From the NCBI GenBank assembly GCA_017858255.1, contig JAFMBV010000003.1:1-64000 (forward strand): a stretch of 64,000 bases of DNA. The letters run 5' to 3'. Shown piece by piece: positions 1-7,980 of this stretch (positions are counted from its first letter, which is position 1; the number at the start of each line of letters is the position of its first letter). The stretch is from Bacteriovoracaceae bacterium. GTDB lineage: Bacteria > Bdellovibrionota > Bacteriovoracia > Bacteriovoracales > Bacteriovoracaceae. The position numbers and the translations under genes are program-made. The notes below the pieces were generated by a model. That model did no database searches, had not been told where the DNA came from, and worked only from the letters and a program-made list of their open reading frames with translations.

Positions 1-51
1 ATTATACATGATTAGCCATGTAAATGTGTCCGGAGTATATAAGGGTCTAGA

Positions 52-621
52 TTGATAATCCGACCTTGTCTAGCCTCTGAGGTGACTTTTGATTCTAACG
101 TCGAGAGTTTATATAAAACTCTTAAGAAAGAAAAAGTAAAAAATATAGTTTCAGCCATTAAATTATTTGATAATAGATTCTTCGAAGAGGGCCAATACGC
201 TGTTATGTTTCGCTCATTATCAATACAGCCTTCATCTTATAAAAACCCTCGTATCTTATTATTTGGTAAGGATAGAAAACTTCGGATTGGTATTAATCAT
301 CATATAGGTGAAGAAAGAAACCTCGAAATTCTTCAATACAGATCTAAGAGTAAAGTATGGGAGCTTAGAGAAATAAAGTTTAACAATGGTAAAGTATCAC
401 TGACAAAAGCGAACCCCTCTATTTGCATGTCTTGTCATGGAGATAAAGAAATTACGCCAAGCTTTAAAGGTAAGGTCGCTCAGGTAAATGAATATACAAT
501 GGATCATTTGAGTAAGGGGCGTATGCCCGATATTTCAGATTTTAGAAGTCTTATTAAGAAAGACCCTATCTATTCAAGGTTAAAGAACTTAAATGGTTAT
601 TTGAATGGCCTTGGACTATAG
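52..621 (+). CDS. Heme-c-binding protein, hypothetical
   Basis: I do not recognise a named family. A single CxxCH heme-c motif (CMSCH, first Cys at residue 125) in the C-terminal half indicates covalent heme attachment, which happens outside the cytoplasm. The frame is closed by a stop at 40-42, so the start must lie after it. TTG at 52 has an AAGGG Shine-Dalgarno sequence six bases upstream. The predicted N-terminus (MIIRPCLASEV) reads like the tail of a signal peptide that has lost its charged start and hydrophobic core, so the gene may be truncated or the true start may be disrupted. The rest is basic and soluble. It could be a periplasmic electron carrier or a small heme sensor. The coding call is firm; the start is not. 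Confidence 0.6.
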   Translation: MIIRPCLASEVTFDSNVESLYKTLKKEKVKNIVSAIKLFDNRFFEEGQYAVMFRSLSIQPSSYKNPRILLFGKDRKLRIGINHHIGEERNLEILQYRSKSKVWELREIKFNNGKVSLTKANPSICMSCHGDKEITPSFKGKVAQVNEYTMDHLSKGRMPDISDFRSLIKKDPIYSRLKNLNGYLNGLGL

Positions 622-660
622 AAAAGCTTTTTATTTTAGAGTTATAAAAACAAGAGCTAC

Positions 661-1353
661 TTAGCAGCCGCCAGAGTAAAGCTTTTCTTCAGAGTTTTTC
701 TTCCAGATATCGTATGAGCCATCTTTTTCACAGCACCCTATGTAAAGAAATTCGCACTTATTGTCTTTAAGAAGTTTAGAAATCTCTTTAGACTTCTTGT
801 TGCTATCACCACAGGCTACCTTAGTCCCTCCATTGCTAGCATAAGAGCCCTTCTCTCTTAGCAAAATAAATTTGTTATCATTACTTGAGAGCACAACAAG
901 TGTTGTGGCCCACATTTCATACTTATATTTGTGAAGCTCTTGCTTAAGGTCACTGAGCGCTACTTTTTTTAGGTTTGTACTTGTAAAGATGCTTTTATCT
1001 TCTTTTGTTAAGCCGACAATCGCATAGTCAGGTTTTCCATCACAATTATAGTCAGAGCTAGCGACTTTGCTGCCTTGGAAAGTGATCGCTTTAAATGTGG
1101 GATATTTTTTATTCACTTCTTTGATTATATTTTTTGGAATGCTCTTTCTATATTGTTCATTCTTCGCATTAAATTCATTTATCCATTTCTGTTTTTCGCT
1201 AGCAGGTTGTTTAGCCTCAGCCACGCTCATTATTTGAGCTGTTCCGGCAATGAGATCACATATTCCTTTTAGAAGTAAGGCAATATTAGCTTGGGCACTT
1301 TGAGTTGTGAGAGACAAAAAAAGAGCAATAATGATAATTTTTGACTTTTTCAT
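661..1353 (-). CDS. Exported cysteine-rich hypothetical protein
   Basis: Residues 1-22 form a clear signal peptide (Lys-Lys start, Ile/Leu core, SAQA cleavage site), so the product is exported. The mature part has a DxNxDGxxD loop near residue 103, typical of calcium-binding EF-hand-like or FG-GAP loops. The last 60 residues contain several cysteines, including a CC pair and a C-terminal GGC, which suggests disulfides in the periplasm or outside the cell. It is transcribed away from the tRNA region and converges on the heme-c gene. No catalytic motif is recognisable and function is unknown. Confidence 0.7.
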   Translation of the reverse strand: MKKSKIIIIALFLSLTTQSAQANIALLLKGICDLIAGTAQIMSVAEAKQPASEKQKWINEFNAKNEQYRKSIPKNIIKEVNKKYPTFKAITFQGSKVASSDYNCDGKPDYAIVGLTKEDKSIFTSTNLKKVALSDLKQELHKYKYEMWATTLVVLSSNDNKFILLREKGSYASNGGTKVACGDSNKKSKEISKLLKDNKCEFLYIGCCEKDGSYDIWKKNSEEKLYSGGC

Positions 1354-1408
1354 AGGCTGAGGTCCTAAGTCATAACCAACTGGTCATAAGTTCACTTAGT
1401 GACTTTAA

Positions 1409-1451
1409 TGGTGGGGCATGCTGGATTTGAACCAGCGACCACCCGGTTATG
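1409..1451 (-). repeat. Partial tRNA copy (3' half, including CCA)
   Basis: These 43 bases are identical to 1528-1570, the 3' half of the neighbouring tRNA(CAU): CCA end, 3' acceptor strand, T arm, variable loop and 3' anticodon strand. Identity stops abruptly inside the anticodon loop. The 5' half is missing, so this copy cannot fold as a tRNA. The spacer 1452-1527 holds scrambled tRNA-like words in the opposite orientation: GGGGCGTTAGC (tRNA 5' end has GGGGCATTAGC), CCCCCGGCTC and AGTTGGTTA. A duplicated tRNA 3' half is what site-specific integration or aberrant recombination at a tRNA leaves behind. The 1354-1679 gap contains no convincing protein gene. Confidence 0.8.
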
Positions 1452-1527
1452 CTGGACCCGACCGAATAGGAAGGGTTCAGGGGCGTTAGCCCCCGGCTCC
1501 AAGTTGGTTATAGAAAAAGAAATAAAG

Positions 1528-1604
1528 TGGTGGGGCATGCTGGATTTGAACCAGCGACCACCCGGTTATGAGCCGGGGGCTCTAACCAACTGAGCTAATG
1601 CCCC
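1528..1604 (-). tRNA. tRNA with CAU anticodon (Ile2 or Met)
   Basis: The minus strand folds as a complete tRNA with encoded CCA. The acceptor stem is GGGGCAT/ATGCCCC with discriminator A; the D arm has AGCTCAGTTGGTTAGAG; the anticodon stem is CCCGG/CCGGG around loop CTCATAA, giving anticodon CAU; the T arm is GCTGG/CCAGC with TTCAAAT. The stretch GGTCGCTGGTTCAA matches the minor isoleucine tRNA of E. coli from memory, so tRNA-Ile2, in which tilS modifies the C to lysidine to read AUA, is favoured over elongator Met. Identity elements other than sequence resemblance were not tested. Confidence 0.9.
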
Positions 1605-1691
1605 ACAATGTTGGTAACAGGTAAAATAACTTATAGAATATGACTTGGTAAAGTGGAGAAAAGGCCATAATACAAATTAATGGAGCGTGTC

Positions 1692-2486
1692 ATGGACAAA
1701 AAGTTTTGCCGCTACTCAGCAACTGGCAATACATTCTTGATTTTCGATAACAGAGACGACAGCTTGTCTGATTTAGGCCAGCAAGTTTATGAGACTTGGT
1801 GTCGTGACCATCAGGTAGACGGTCTCCTTTTTGTCGAGAAACCAAAAGGACCCAGAACTGATTTTCATATGCGTTACCTAAATGCCGACGGTGGGGAAGT
1901 TGAGATGTGTGGCAATGGAGCCCGATCAATCCTTCACTTTGTCGCAAGAAGACTTCAGCTCCCAGTTGAGGGGGATGTTTACTCATTTTCTACAATGAAT
2001 TCGATTTATAAAGGAAAGGACACGGAGCTTTTTCCTATTCTGATGACCGAAATTAAGGATTGGGGCCTATTAGATGTAAGTGATCTTTTGCCAACTAGTT
2101 TAAGTTATTACCTCAATACAGGGGTGCCTCATGCAATATTTGAAGTAGAGGATTTGGATAACTTCGATGTGCTAGAAAATGGCAAACGTATTAGAGAGGA
2201 TAAGCGCTTTATAAAAGGCGCTAATGCTAACTTTTTTTCAATAATTAAGGAAAATGAAATCAAAATGCGGACCTTTGAGAGAGGCGTAGAAGGAGAGACC
2301 CTTAGTTGTGGCACTGGAGCAACGGCAGTCGCCTTGGCCCTAGGCAAGCTGAGGGGTTGGGGCCCAGAAGTAAAAGTAAAAGTTCCTGGTGGGAACCTCA
2401 TCATCAGTTTTAATAAAGATTTCACAGAGGTCTATTTAAGCGGACCAGTTGATTTTTTGGGTGAGAGTTTATTGAATGCCTTATAG
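1692..2486 (+). CDS. dapF: Diaminopimelate epimerase
   Basis: Converts LL- to meso-diaminopimelate for lysine and peptidoglycan synthesis in the cytoplasm. Both catalytic cysteines are present in their family motifs: C73 in CGNGAR and C206 in SCGTGAT. The N-terminal ATGNTFLIFDN segment is the usual substrate-binding start. ATG at 1692 is chosen because GGAG lies six bases upstream; an in-frame ATG at 1680 has no such site. The length (264 residues) is normal. The 3' end overlaps the convergent VanZ-like gene by 55 bases. No lysine-pathway neighbours are present. Confidence 0.95.
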   Translation: MDKKFCRYSATGNTFLIFDNRDDSLSDLGQQVYETWCRDHQVDGLLFVEKPKGPRTDFHMRYLNADGGEVEMCGNGARSILHFVARRLQLPVEGDVYSFSTMNSIYKGKDTELFPILMTEIKDWGLLDVSDLLPTSLSYYLNTGVPHAIFEVEDLDNFDVLENGKRIREDKRFIKGANANFFSIIKENEIKMRTFERGVEGETLSCGTGATAVALALGKLRGWGPEVKVKVPGGNLIISFNKDFTEVYLSGPVDFLGESLLNAL

Positions 2487-2803
2487 ATAAAAAATCCCAT
2501 GAGAACACCAAGCATATTCGCAGCAATATCATATAACTCAAAGAATCTTCCAAAATAGGGTTGAATGAATTCAATGATGATTCCCTGTAAGCTAAAGCCA
2601 ATAATAATGACCTTTGGAGATAGGGGATAAGCTCTTATATAGAATAGGAAAGCGACTATGTAGGCAAGGCCATGATACATGAGGTCGCTTCTTGTAAAAG
2701 GTTGAGGTACTTGATCACCAATCGGAGCCAGGCAAACAACAATGAGAGCGAGGTTGTAGAGCCAGGCCAATCCTGTGATTATATTATCTTTTTTTACTAT
2801 CAT
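2432..2803 (-). CDS. VanZ-like integral membrane protein
   Basis: A 123-residue protein with about four hydrophobic segments. The VanZ-family pattern is visible: a conserved His/Asp stretch near residues 40-47 (DLMYHGLAY), then a glutamate in IIEFIQ, an arginine in GRFFELYD, and AANMLG near the end. VanZ-like proteins are small membrane proteins linked to low-level glycopeptide resistance in some bacteria, and their biochemical role is unclear. Its 3' end lies inside the dapF coding region on the opposite strand. It appears monocistronic. Confidence 0.8.
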   Translation of the reverse strand: MIVKKDNIITGLAWLYNLALIVVCLAPIGDQVPQPFTRSDLMYHGLAYIVAFLFYIRAYPLSPKVIIIGFSLQGIIIEFIQPYFGRFFELYDIAANMLGVLMGFFIYKAFNKLSPKKSTGPLK

Positions 2804-2845
2804 CGGTTTCTTTTATTATTAGTGAAAGAGCTTTAGAATGGTCTC

Positions 2846-3271
2846 ATGAGACAGCTTTTCCTGACTATTATTTTCTTCATCATTGGCCTCAATGCAACTC
2901 ATGCGAGGCTGTTTTTAGATGTTTCTATACTTAATAAAAAAGGTATTGATATCGGTCTAACTTTGGGGAGTGAGCTTCATTCAATTGAAGAGGTTCGCCA
3001 CAATGAAGATATTGTTCTTCGCATGCGCTCCGGAGTTAAGATTGTCTTACAAGCTTCTTTTATCGAGGAAGGTGAAGATTTTAAGGGAACAGATGAGTAC
3101 GGCCCTAGTTCAAAAATTATTGTTAAAGGTAAAATTTTAGATTCTCAAAATAATGTTTTAAAAGACTTTACGAATGAACCCGTCGTTATTTCCTTAGAAG
3201 AAGAGAAGAAAGTTATTCACTCTCAAGAATCTCAACTTGTTGAAGTCACCTTAAAACCCCACCTCAATTAG
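2846..3271 (+). CDS. Exported hypothetical protein
   Basis: A 141-residue protein with a typical signal peptide ending at THA (residue 20), followed by a soluble domain rich in alternating hydrophobic and charged residues that looks all-beta. No family is recognised. The ATG lies at the centre of a 12-bp perfect palindrome (2841-2852, GTCTCATGAGAC), which could fold over the start. It ends three bases before the tlyA-like gene, so the two are probably co-transcribed. Its homologues would be expected in the periplasm or outer membrane. Confidence 0.65.
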   Translation: MRQLFLTIIFFIIGLNATHARLFLDVSILNKKGIDIGLTLGSELHSIEEVRHNEDIVLRMRSGVKIVLQASFIEEGEDFKGTDEYGPSSKIIVKGKILDSQNNVLKDFTNEPVVISLEEEKKVIHSQESQLVEVTLKPHLN

Positions 3272-3274
3272 TCG

Positions 3275-4045
3275 ATGAAAGAGCGCTTAGATCAAATGCT
3301 CATTCAAAAACAATTAGCACCTACGCGGTCTCAGGCACAGCTATTAATAAAAGAGGGTGTTGTCTTTCTAAATGGGCAACAAGTGACAAAGGCCAGTTTA
3401 AAGTGCTCAGAAATGGATACGATAGAAGTTCTTAAAGATCATCTATGGGTTGGTCGGGGTGCTGAAAAGTTAGCAGGTGCCTATGAAGACTTCAATCTCT
3501 CCTTTGAGGAAAAGGTCATAGGAGATATGGGAGCCTCAACTGGAGGCTTTGTTGAATTTGCTCTCTTTCATGGAGCGAAAAAAGTTTTCGCCGTTGATGT
3601 CGGAAGAGATCAACTTGCGCCATCACTAAGAGAGAATTCAAAAGTAATTAATTTAGAAGGAATTAATATAAAAGAAGGTCTCACGTTAGATGATCAATGT
3701 GATCTGATTGTGATCGACTTAAGCTTTATTTCCTTAACCAAAGTATTAGAAAATATTATTGCTTGCTTGAGATCTCTGGGTGAAGTGGTGGTTCTGGTAA
3801 AGCCCCAGTTTGAAGTAGGTAAGGAATTTATCGGGAAAAAGGGCATTGTTAAAAGCCAAGAGGCCACCCTTGGCTGCTTAGAAAAAATTTATGACTTTTT
3901 GGAAAATCAGGATTGCAGGGTCCTAAATGTGGCACCCTGCAGAGTAAAAGGGAAAACTGGAAACCAGGAGTATTTTTACCATTGTGTTTACGAGGGTCCC
4001 AGATCGGGCTACTCTCGGTCTCAATTAACAAAATTAATTTCATAG
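3275..4045 (+). CDS. tlyA: TlyA-family rRNA 2'-O-methyltransferase
   Basis: TlyA enzymes methylate ribose 2'-hydroxyls in 16S and/or 23S rRNA using S-adenosylmethionine; the name hemolysin A is historical. An N-terminal S4 RNA-binding domain (residues 1-60) is followed by an FtsJ-like Rossmann methyltransferase domain with the SAM-binding DMGASTGGF motif at 84-92 and the acidic VDVGRDQL strand. LIVIDLSFIS and VLVKPQFE match the later motifs of the family. The length (256) is normal. The ATG starts directly after the stop of the exported gene upstream. Confidence 0.92.
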   Translation: MKERLDQMLIQKQLAPTRSQAQLLIKEGVVFLNGQQVTKASLKCSEMDTIEVLKDHLWVGRGAEKLAGAYEDFNLSFEEKVIGDMGASTGGFVEFALFHGAKKVFAVDVGRDQLAPSLRENSKVINLEGINIKEGLTLDDQCDLIVIDLSFISLTKVLENIIACLRSLGEVVVLVKPQFEVGKEFIGKKGIVKSQEATLGCLEKIYDFLENQDCRVLNVAPCRVKGKTGNQEYFYHCVYEGPRSGYSRSQLTKLIS

Positions 4046-4060
4046 AGTGGGAGTGCGTCA

Positions 4061-4600
4061 GTGAAACGAATTTGTGTCTTTTGTGGTTCTAGTGAAGGTT
4101 TTTCACCAAAATATGTTGAGGAAGCGCGCGAGCTTGGTAAGACAATGGCCGAAGCAGATATTGGTCTAGTTTATGGTGGGGCCTCAATAGGAGTTATGGG
4201 AGCTCTTGCCGATGGGTGCTTAGACAATGGTGGTAAGGTCTGGGGTGTGATTCCACAGTCTATTATTGATTTAGAAGTAGGCCATCAAAATTTAACCGAG
4301 CTAGAAGTTGTCGGTGGCATGCATGAGAGAAAAGCAAGGATGTACGCTCTTTCAGATGCTTTCTTTGCTCTTCCTGGTGGAATGGGAACTTTGGATGAGT
4401 TATGTGAAATCATCACATGGGCCCAGCTAAAATATCATCGAAAACCGTGCTATGTGGTAAATACTGATGGGTTTTATGATGGCTTGCTGCAACATTTTGC
4501 CGCTATAAATGCGACAGGCTTTTTAAGTGACGAGCACTATGGTCTCTTTAAAGCTGTTGATACTTTCCAAGAAGCGTTAGATGATTTTTCTAAGCAATAA
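4061..4600 (+). CDS. LOG-family nucleotide 5'-monophosphate phosphoribohydrolase
   Basis: LOG enzymes cleave nucleoside 5'-monophosphates (cytokinin ribotides in plants, AMP-type substrates in bacteria) to free base and ribose-5-phosphate. The hallmark PGGMGTLDE is at residues 105-113. The N-terminal CVFCGSSEG and VYGGASIGVMG segments form the nucleotide-binding Rossmann core, and HERK (88-91) is the expected active-site arginine region. The length (179) fits small type-I LOG proteins. The gene lies 15 bases after tlyA, probably in the same transcript. Confidence 0.9.
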   Translation: MKRICVFCGSSEGFSPKYVEEARELGKTMAEADIGLVYGGASIGVMGALADGCLDNGGKVWGVIPQSIIDLEVGHQNLTELEVVGGMHERKARMYALSDAFFALPGGMGTLDELCEIITWAQLKYHRKPCYVVNTDGFYDGLLQHFAAINATGFLSDEHYGLFKAVDTFQEALDDFSKQ

Positions 4601-4702
4601 TTTCTTCTGGAGAAATTGCCAGATTTTAGGGAATATTCTATACTGCGAGTCAATTACTATTCCAAACTATTGAATTTTCGAGCTTTTTAGGAGTTCTCTA
4701 CT

Positions 4703-5188
4703 ATGGCCAGGCTAATCTATTTTCTCGCTTTCGTGCTTGGACTTGTTCTCATAATGAACATTTCAAAATATCAGGCAAATGAAGTTTCAAATGAAAAATT
4801 TAATTTCGATAAAACGGCAGATAAAAATCTGAAGAAAAAAGAAGAAATCGAAAAGCTATTAGCTCATAAAGAAGAAAAGGTCGAAGAGGTTAAGGTTGTT
4901 AAAGAGGGTCCTCTTGTTGAACTTACAACTCCTCAACTTCAAAGTGGTCATGATCTTTATAAGAAATGTATTGTTTGCCATGGGAAAAGAGGTCAAGGAA
5001 AAGCCGCTCAAAATGCACCTGCAATCGGTGGTCAATACCCATGGTATGCAAATACCCAAATTACAAATATGCAAAAAGGTGTACGTGTAAATAAAATAAT
5101 GATGCCTTATATCTCTCGCTTGTCGGCACAAGATATTGCTGACCTTTCACAATACATATCAAAACTTCCTTATATGGGTCGTAAGTAA
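4703..5188 (+). CDS. Membrane-anchored c-type cytochrome
   Basis: A single transmembrane helix (residues 3-20) is followed by a charged Lys/Glu-rich linker (about 35-70) and a class I cytochrome c domain. The heme motif is CIVCH (C89), followed by GKRGQG and an AIGGQYPWY segment. The probable axial Met lies in MMPY near the C-terminus, before a final helix. It resembles the cytochrome c4/c553 type and probably carries electrons in the periplasm, perhaps to the cbb3 oxidase encoded at 12-15 kb. It is followed seven bases later by the gamma carbonic anhydrase gene. Confidence 0.88.
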   Translation: MARLIYFLAFVLGLVLIMNISKYQANEVSNEKFNFDKTADKNLKKKEEIEKLLAHKEEKVEEVKVVKEGPLVELTTPQLQSGHDLYKKCIVCHGKRGQGKAAQNAPAIGGQYPWYANTQITNMQKGVRVNKIMMPYISRLSAQDIADLSQYISKLPYMGRK

Positions 5189-5195
5189 ACAGCTT

Positions 5196-5717
5196 ATGAC
5201 TCTCTACCGTTATAAAGGTACTGAACCTAAATTAGGCTCAGGTTCCTATGTTTCTGATAGTGCTGATGTTATTGGCCGGGTAACACTTGGTCGCGAAAGT
5301 AGCATTTGGTTTAACTGTGTCTTAAGAGGCGATATAAACGATATTATTATTGGTGATGAAACTAATATTCAAGACCTAAGTGTTCTTCATGTTGTTGAGG
5401 CGCTACCTCTTCATATAGGACATCAGGTAACCATTGGTCATAAGGTAACTCTTCATGCCTGTACCATTGAAGACAATTGCTTGATTGGAATGGGTGCCAT
5501 TATTTTAGATGGTGCACGGATAAGAAAGAACTCTCTCGTCGCAGCTGGAAGTGTTGTTCCTCCAGGTAAGGATTACCCTGAAGAAAGTCTTATTATGGGG
5601 AGCCCGGCGAAGGTTGTTAGGCGTTTAAACCCAGAAGAAATAGAGAAGTATGGTCAGCATTACTTAACTTATGTTCAGGCGAAAGATAGTTTTATAAATC
5701 ATTGCGAAAAGATATAA
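5196..5717 (+). CDS. Gamma-class carbonic anhydrase family protein (YrdA-like)
   Basis: A left-handed beta-helix protein built on hexapeptide repeats (residues 20-150), as in YrdA/PaaY/gamma carbonic anhydrase. Three histidines at the expected zinc positions are visible: H65, H82 and H87. Members act as trimers with metal at subunit interfaces, and some hydrate CO2. ATG 5196 is chosen because it starts the conserved TLYRYKG segment and lies seven bases after the cytochrome stop; a longer reading would overlap that gene. A strong hairpin terminator follows at 5719. Confidence 0.88.
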   Translation: MTLYRYKGTEPKLGSGSYVSDSADVIGRVTLGRESSIWFNCVLRGDINDIIIGDETNIQDLSVLHVVEALPLHIGHQVTIGHKVTLHACTIEDNCLIGMGAIILDGARIRKNSLVAAGSVVPPGKDYPEESLIMGSPAKVVRRLNPEEIEKYGQHYLTYVQAKDSFINHCEKI

Positions 5718-5718
5718 A

Positions 5719-5746
5719 AAAAGGGCCACACAAGTGACCCTTTTTA
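5719..5746. terminator. Bidirectional intrinsic terminator
   Basis: AAAGGGCCAC and GTGACCCTTT form a ten-position stem with one mismatch around an ACAA loop, flanked by an A run on the left and a T run on the right. It can therefore stop transcription from both the carbonic anhydrase gene on the plus strand and the exported-protein gene on the minus strand. Confidence 0.85.
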
Positions 5747-5762
5747 ATCCTAAGTCTTATTC

Positions 5763-6485
5763 TTAGCGAGCATTAACATTTAGAAAGATTGAGTTTATAG
5801 ATTTTCCTTCCATACTTCTTACATGAAGAAGAACTTTATCAGATTTCAGTTTACTCGGAACGATCACATCGTATTCAAATGGAACCATTTTAAGGGCACA
5901 GAAGTCAGAGATTTGTTTCATCTTAGGAAGAATACTGTAAACATCTTTGTTATTGTCGACAATTTCAATTTGATCAAGAACAAAACAGTCACTAGGATTG
6001 TAGCCTTTTAACACTACTCTGCAGCTTCCTGCAGATTTTTCGATGTATTCAACCCCAGCGTAAACAAAATCGTCTATTGCATCAGACGAAGCTTCATCTA
6101 CCTGTAGAGATGCCCTACGTTCAAAGACTGATTGATCATTTACGACAATATCATAAACGCCTTTATCCATAACACCAAGATCTATGGCCTCAACAAAAGG
6201 AACGATCATTTCTGGGCAGTAAGGATTAGATGGATCATATTTTAACGAAACGATTTTAATGTCTACTTTTCCATCAACCATTTTTACTATGGACTTAGGA
6301 GCTTGATGACAAAGATTTGGTAGGTAACCCGAAATAATGATTTGCGAATTGTCATTGGAGTCAAAACCCTTCGGAGAATAAACATCTTCGATCGGAACCA
6401 TAACTTCAACAGGTACGGATGCTGCCGCTACTCCCATGGCCAAAAAAGCAATAAGTACTCTTATTATTAATTGTTTAAATTTCAT
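5763..6485 (-). CDS. Exported hypothetical protein
   Basis: A 240-residue protein with a signal peptide (MKFKQ then a hydrophobic core, AAA cleavage near residue 22). The mature part shows beta-strand periodicity and six scattered cysteines (for example LCHQ, YCPE, SCRV, DCFV and FCALK), suggesting disulfide-stabilised domains in the periplasm or at the surface. Segments such as GYLPN and GYNPSD look like two similar halves. No family is recognised. It is divergent from the metalloprotease gene across a 186-bp gap. Confidence 0.65.
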   Translation of the reverse strand: MKFKQLIIRVLIAFLAMGVAAASVPVEVMVPIEDVYSPKGFDSNDNSQIIISGYLPNLCHQAPKSIVKMVDGKVDIKIVSLKYDPSNPYCPEMIVPFVEAIDLGVMDKGVYDIVVNDQSVFERRASLQVDEASSDAIDDFVYAGVEYIEKSAGSCRVVLKGYNPSDCFVLDQIEIVDNNKDVYSILPKMKQISDFCALKMVPFEYDVIVPSKLKSDKVLLHVRSMEGKSINSIFLNVNAR

Positions 6486-6605
6486 GGCGACCTCCTATGG
6501 TGCGTTGAATGAATTCCATTTCGTACTTTCAAGGTCAGTTTATAAATACGGGAACAAGTTGTTCCTGATACAAAATCTCTTTGATTGTATTATTGAGCAT
6601 GTAAA

Positions 6606-6625
6606 AACCTGATATAGGTCATGTT
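6606..6625. promoter_or_regulatory. Degenerate FNR/Crp-type palindrome
   Basis: AACCTGAT-N4-GTCATGTT is an imperfect dyad with the spacing of FNR/Crp-family sites. It resembles the perfect site at 17797-17816, with six of eight arm positions symmetric. It lies about 56 bases before the metalloprotease start and in the divergent intergenic region. This is a weak call made by eye. Confidence 0.35.
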
Positions 6626-6671
6626 TAATTTCGACTAATTTCCTTATAAAGGTAAAACATGGGGAAGAGCG

Positions 6672-7565
6672 ATGACAAAAAAGCTAAACTTGATTAATAA
6701 ATTAACTTTTTCTTTACTAATCATTGGTATGACAGAGTTACCGGTTCAAGCCGTAGACTGTTTTCCTGAAAACAATTTAAGTTTCCCTATTTCACAGAAT
6801 AAAAATATCACTGGTCCTCAAAAATATCAGATTGATGAAGTAATTGAGACATTCAAATCTAAAATGCAACCCATCGTTACTAAGAGATTAAATAAAGAAT
6901 TAAAAATCGAATTAGATTGGGAAAACCCAAAGGTAAATGCTTCTGCTACAAGAGACGATGACAATAACCCCATCATTTCATTATATGGAGGAATGACTCG
7001 GCATACAGAACTAACAAAAGATGGCCTGCTTGGAATCCTTTGTCATGAAATTGGCCATCACTTGGGTGGGGCGCCAAAAAAGAAAAGAGGAAACTCAAAT
7101 AAACGGAGCTGGTCAAGTGCCGAAGGCCAAGCCGATTACTTTGCAGGAACGAAGTGCTTACCTCTTTTCTTTAATAATCCTCTTGAAACGATTAATTTGG
7201 ATGTATTAAGTAATAAAAAAGAGGTCGACTTTGCTGAAAGTCACTGTGGCAATAACCCTATATGTACACGCACTGCTTTGACTGGTCTCTCCATGGCCCG
7301 CGTTTTTGCAAGCTTAAAAAACTATCACCAAATGCCAAGTATTGAACTTAACGATCATACAGAAGTGTGGGAAACCACTTACTCTCATCCAAAACCACAA
7401 TGTCGATTAGATACTGTACTTTCGGGAGCTCTTTGTTCTGTCCCACCATCCCAGCCATTTGACCCTTTAGATCCTAATATTGGTTCTTGCTATCGTAATG
7501 GTGATGAAGCTTTAGAAGTAGCTGGTGAGAGACCGAGATGCTGGTTTAGTCCTTCCAATAATTAA
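6672..7565 (+). CDS. Exported HEXXH zinc metalloprotease
   Basis: The product has a signal peptide (cleavage after VQA, residue 27) and a gluzincin-type active site. HEIGHH at residues 125-130 supplies two zinc histidines and the catalytic Glu. AEGQADYFA (150-158) supplies the likely third ligand, Glu151, with Asp155, as in M48-like peptidases. The C-terminal part has several cysteines and ends in an extended Pro-rich tail. Without a transmembrane anchor it is probably periplasmic or secreted, which would suit a predator that degrades prey protein; this role is inference. Confidence 0.82.
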   Translation: MTKKLNLINKLTFSLLIIGMTELPVQAVDCFPENNLSFPISQNKNITGPQKYQIDEVIETFKSKMQPIVTKRLNKELKIELDWENPKVNASATRDDDNNPIISLYGGMTRHTELTKDGLLGILCHEIGHHLGGAPKKKRGNSNKRSWSSAEGQADYFAGTKCLPLFFNNPLETINLDVLSNKKEVDFAESHCGNNPICTRTALTGLSMARVFASLKNYHQMPSIELNDHTEVWETTYSHPKPQCRLDTVLSGALCSVPPSQPFDPLDPNIGSCYRNGDEALEVAGERPRCWFSPSNN

Positions 7566-7681
7566 AGACCTTCCAAAAAGTGATAATTATCAATTTTTCC
7601 AATATTCCTAATCAGTGATTGCTTCCAAATTAAGAAGATAATAGCGGTGTATTAGAGTTTGATTACCAATGGAGGTACGGA

Positions 7682-7969
7682 ATGAATCTGAAAATAACTT
7701 TTCGCCACATGGAGCATACTAAAAGTATTGATGGAAGAATAAGGGAGAAGTTAGAAAATTTAGCAAAGAAGCATTTCTCAATAGATGCCAATGTTGATTG
7801 GACTTGCTTGGTTGAGCATGATCAGCATATTGCATCAGTGAATGTTTTAGATCGAGGACATGACTTTCATGCTAAAGCGAGTTCTGACAACATGTACAAG
7901 ACCATCGATCAAGTGATTGGAAAAATCGAGAAACAAATAGAGGGACAGGAACATCATCCAGGTCACTAA
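7682..7969 (+). CDS. hpf: Ribosome hibernation promoting factor, short form
   Basis: A 95-residue HPF/RaiA-family protein that binds the 30S decoding region and inactivates or dimerises ribosomes in stationary phase. The fold is recognised by the start NLKITFRHM, the helix with RIREKLENLAK, and the later HAKASSDNMYKTIDQVIGKIEKQI segment. It lacks the C-terminal dimerisation extension of long HPF. GGAGG lies well placed upstream of the ATG. It is followed 11 bases later by a DksA-family gene, giving a growth-arrest pair. Confidence 0.88.
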   Translation: MNLKITFRHMEHTKSIDGRIREKLENLAKKHFSIDANVDWTCLVEHDQHIASVNVLDRGHDFHAKASSDNMYKTIDQVIGKIEKQIEGQEHHPGH

Positions 7970-7980
7970 AAGGGGAATAT

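Noticed and set aside
1399-1593. Open frame across the tRNA and its partial copy, with GFEPATTR and LDLNQRPP words
   Set aside because: This is the well-known false protein produced by reading across tRNA genes; the DNA is tRNA on the opposite strand.
4602-4621. Hairpin AATTTCT/AGAAATT after the LOG gene as terminator
   Set aside because: The stem is AT-rich and no T run follows, so termination is not supported.
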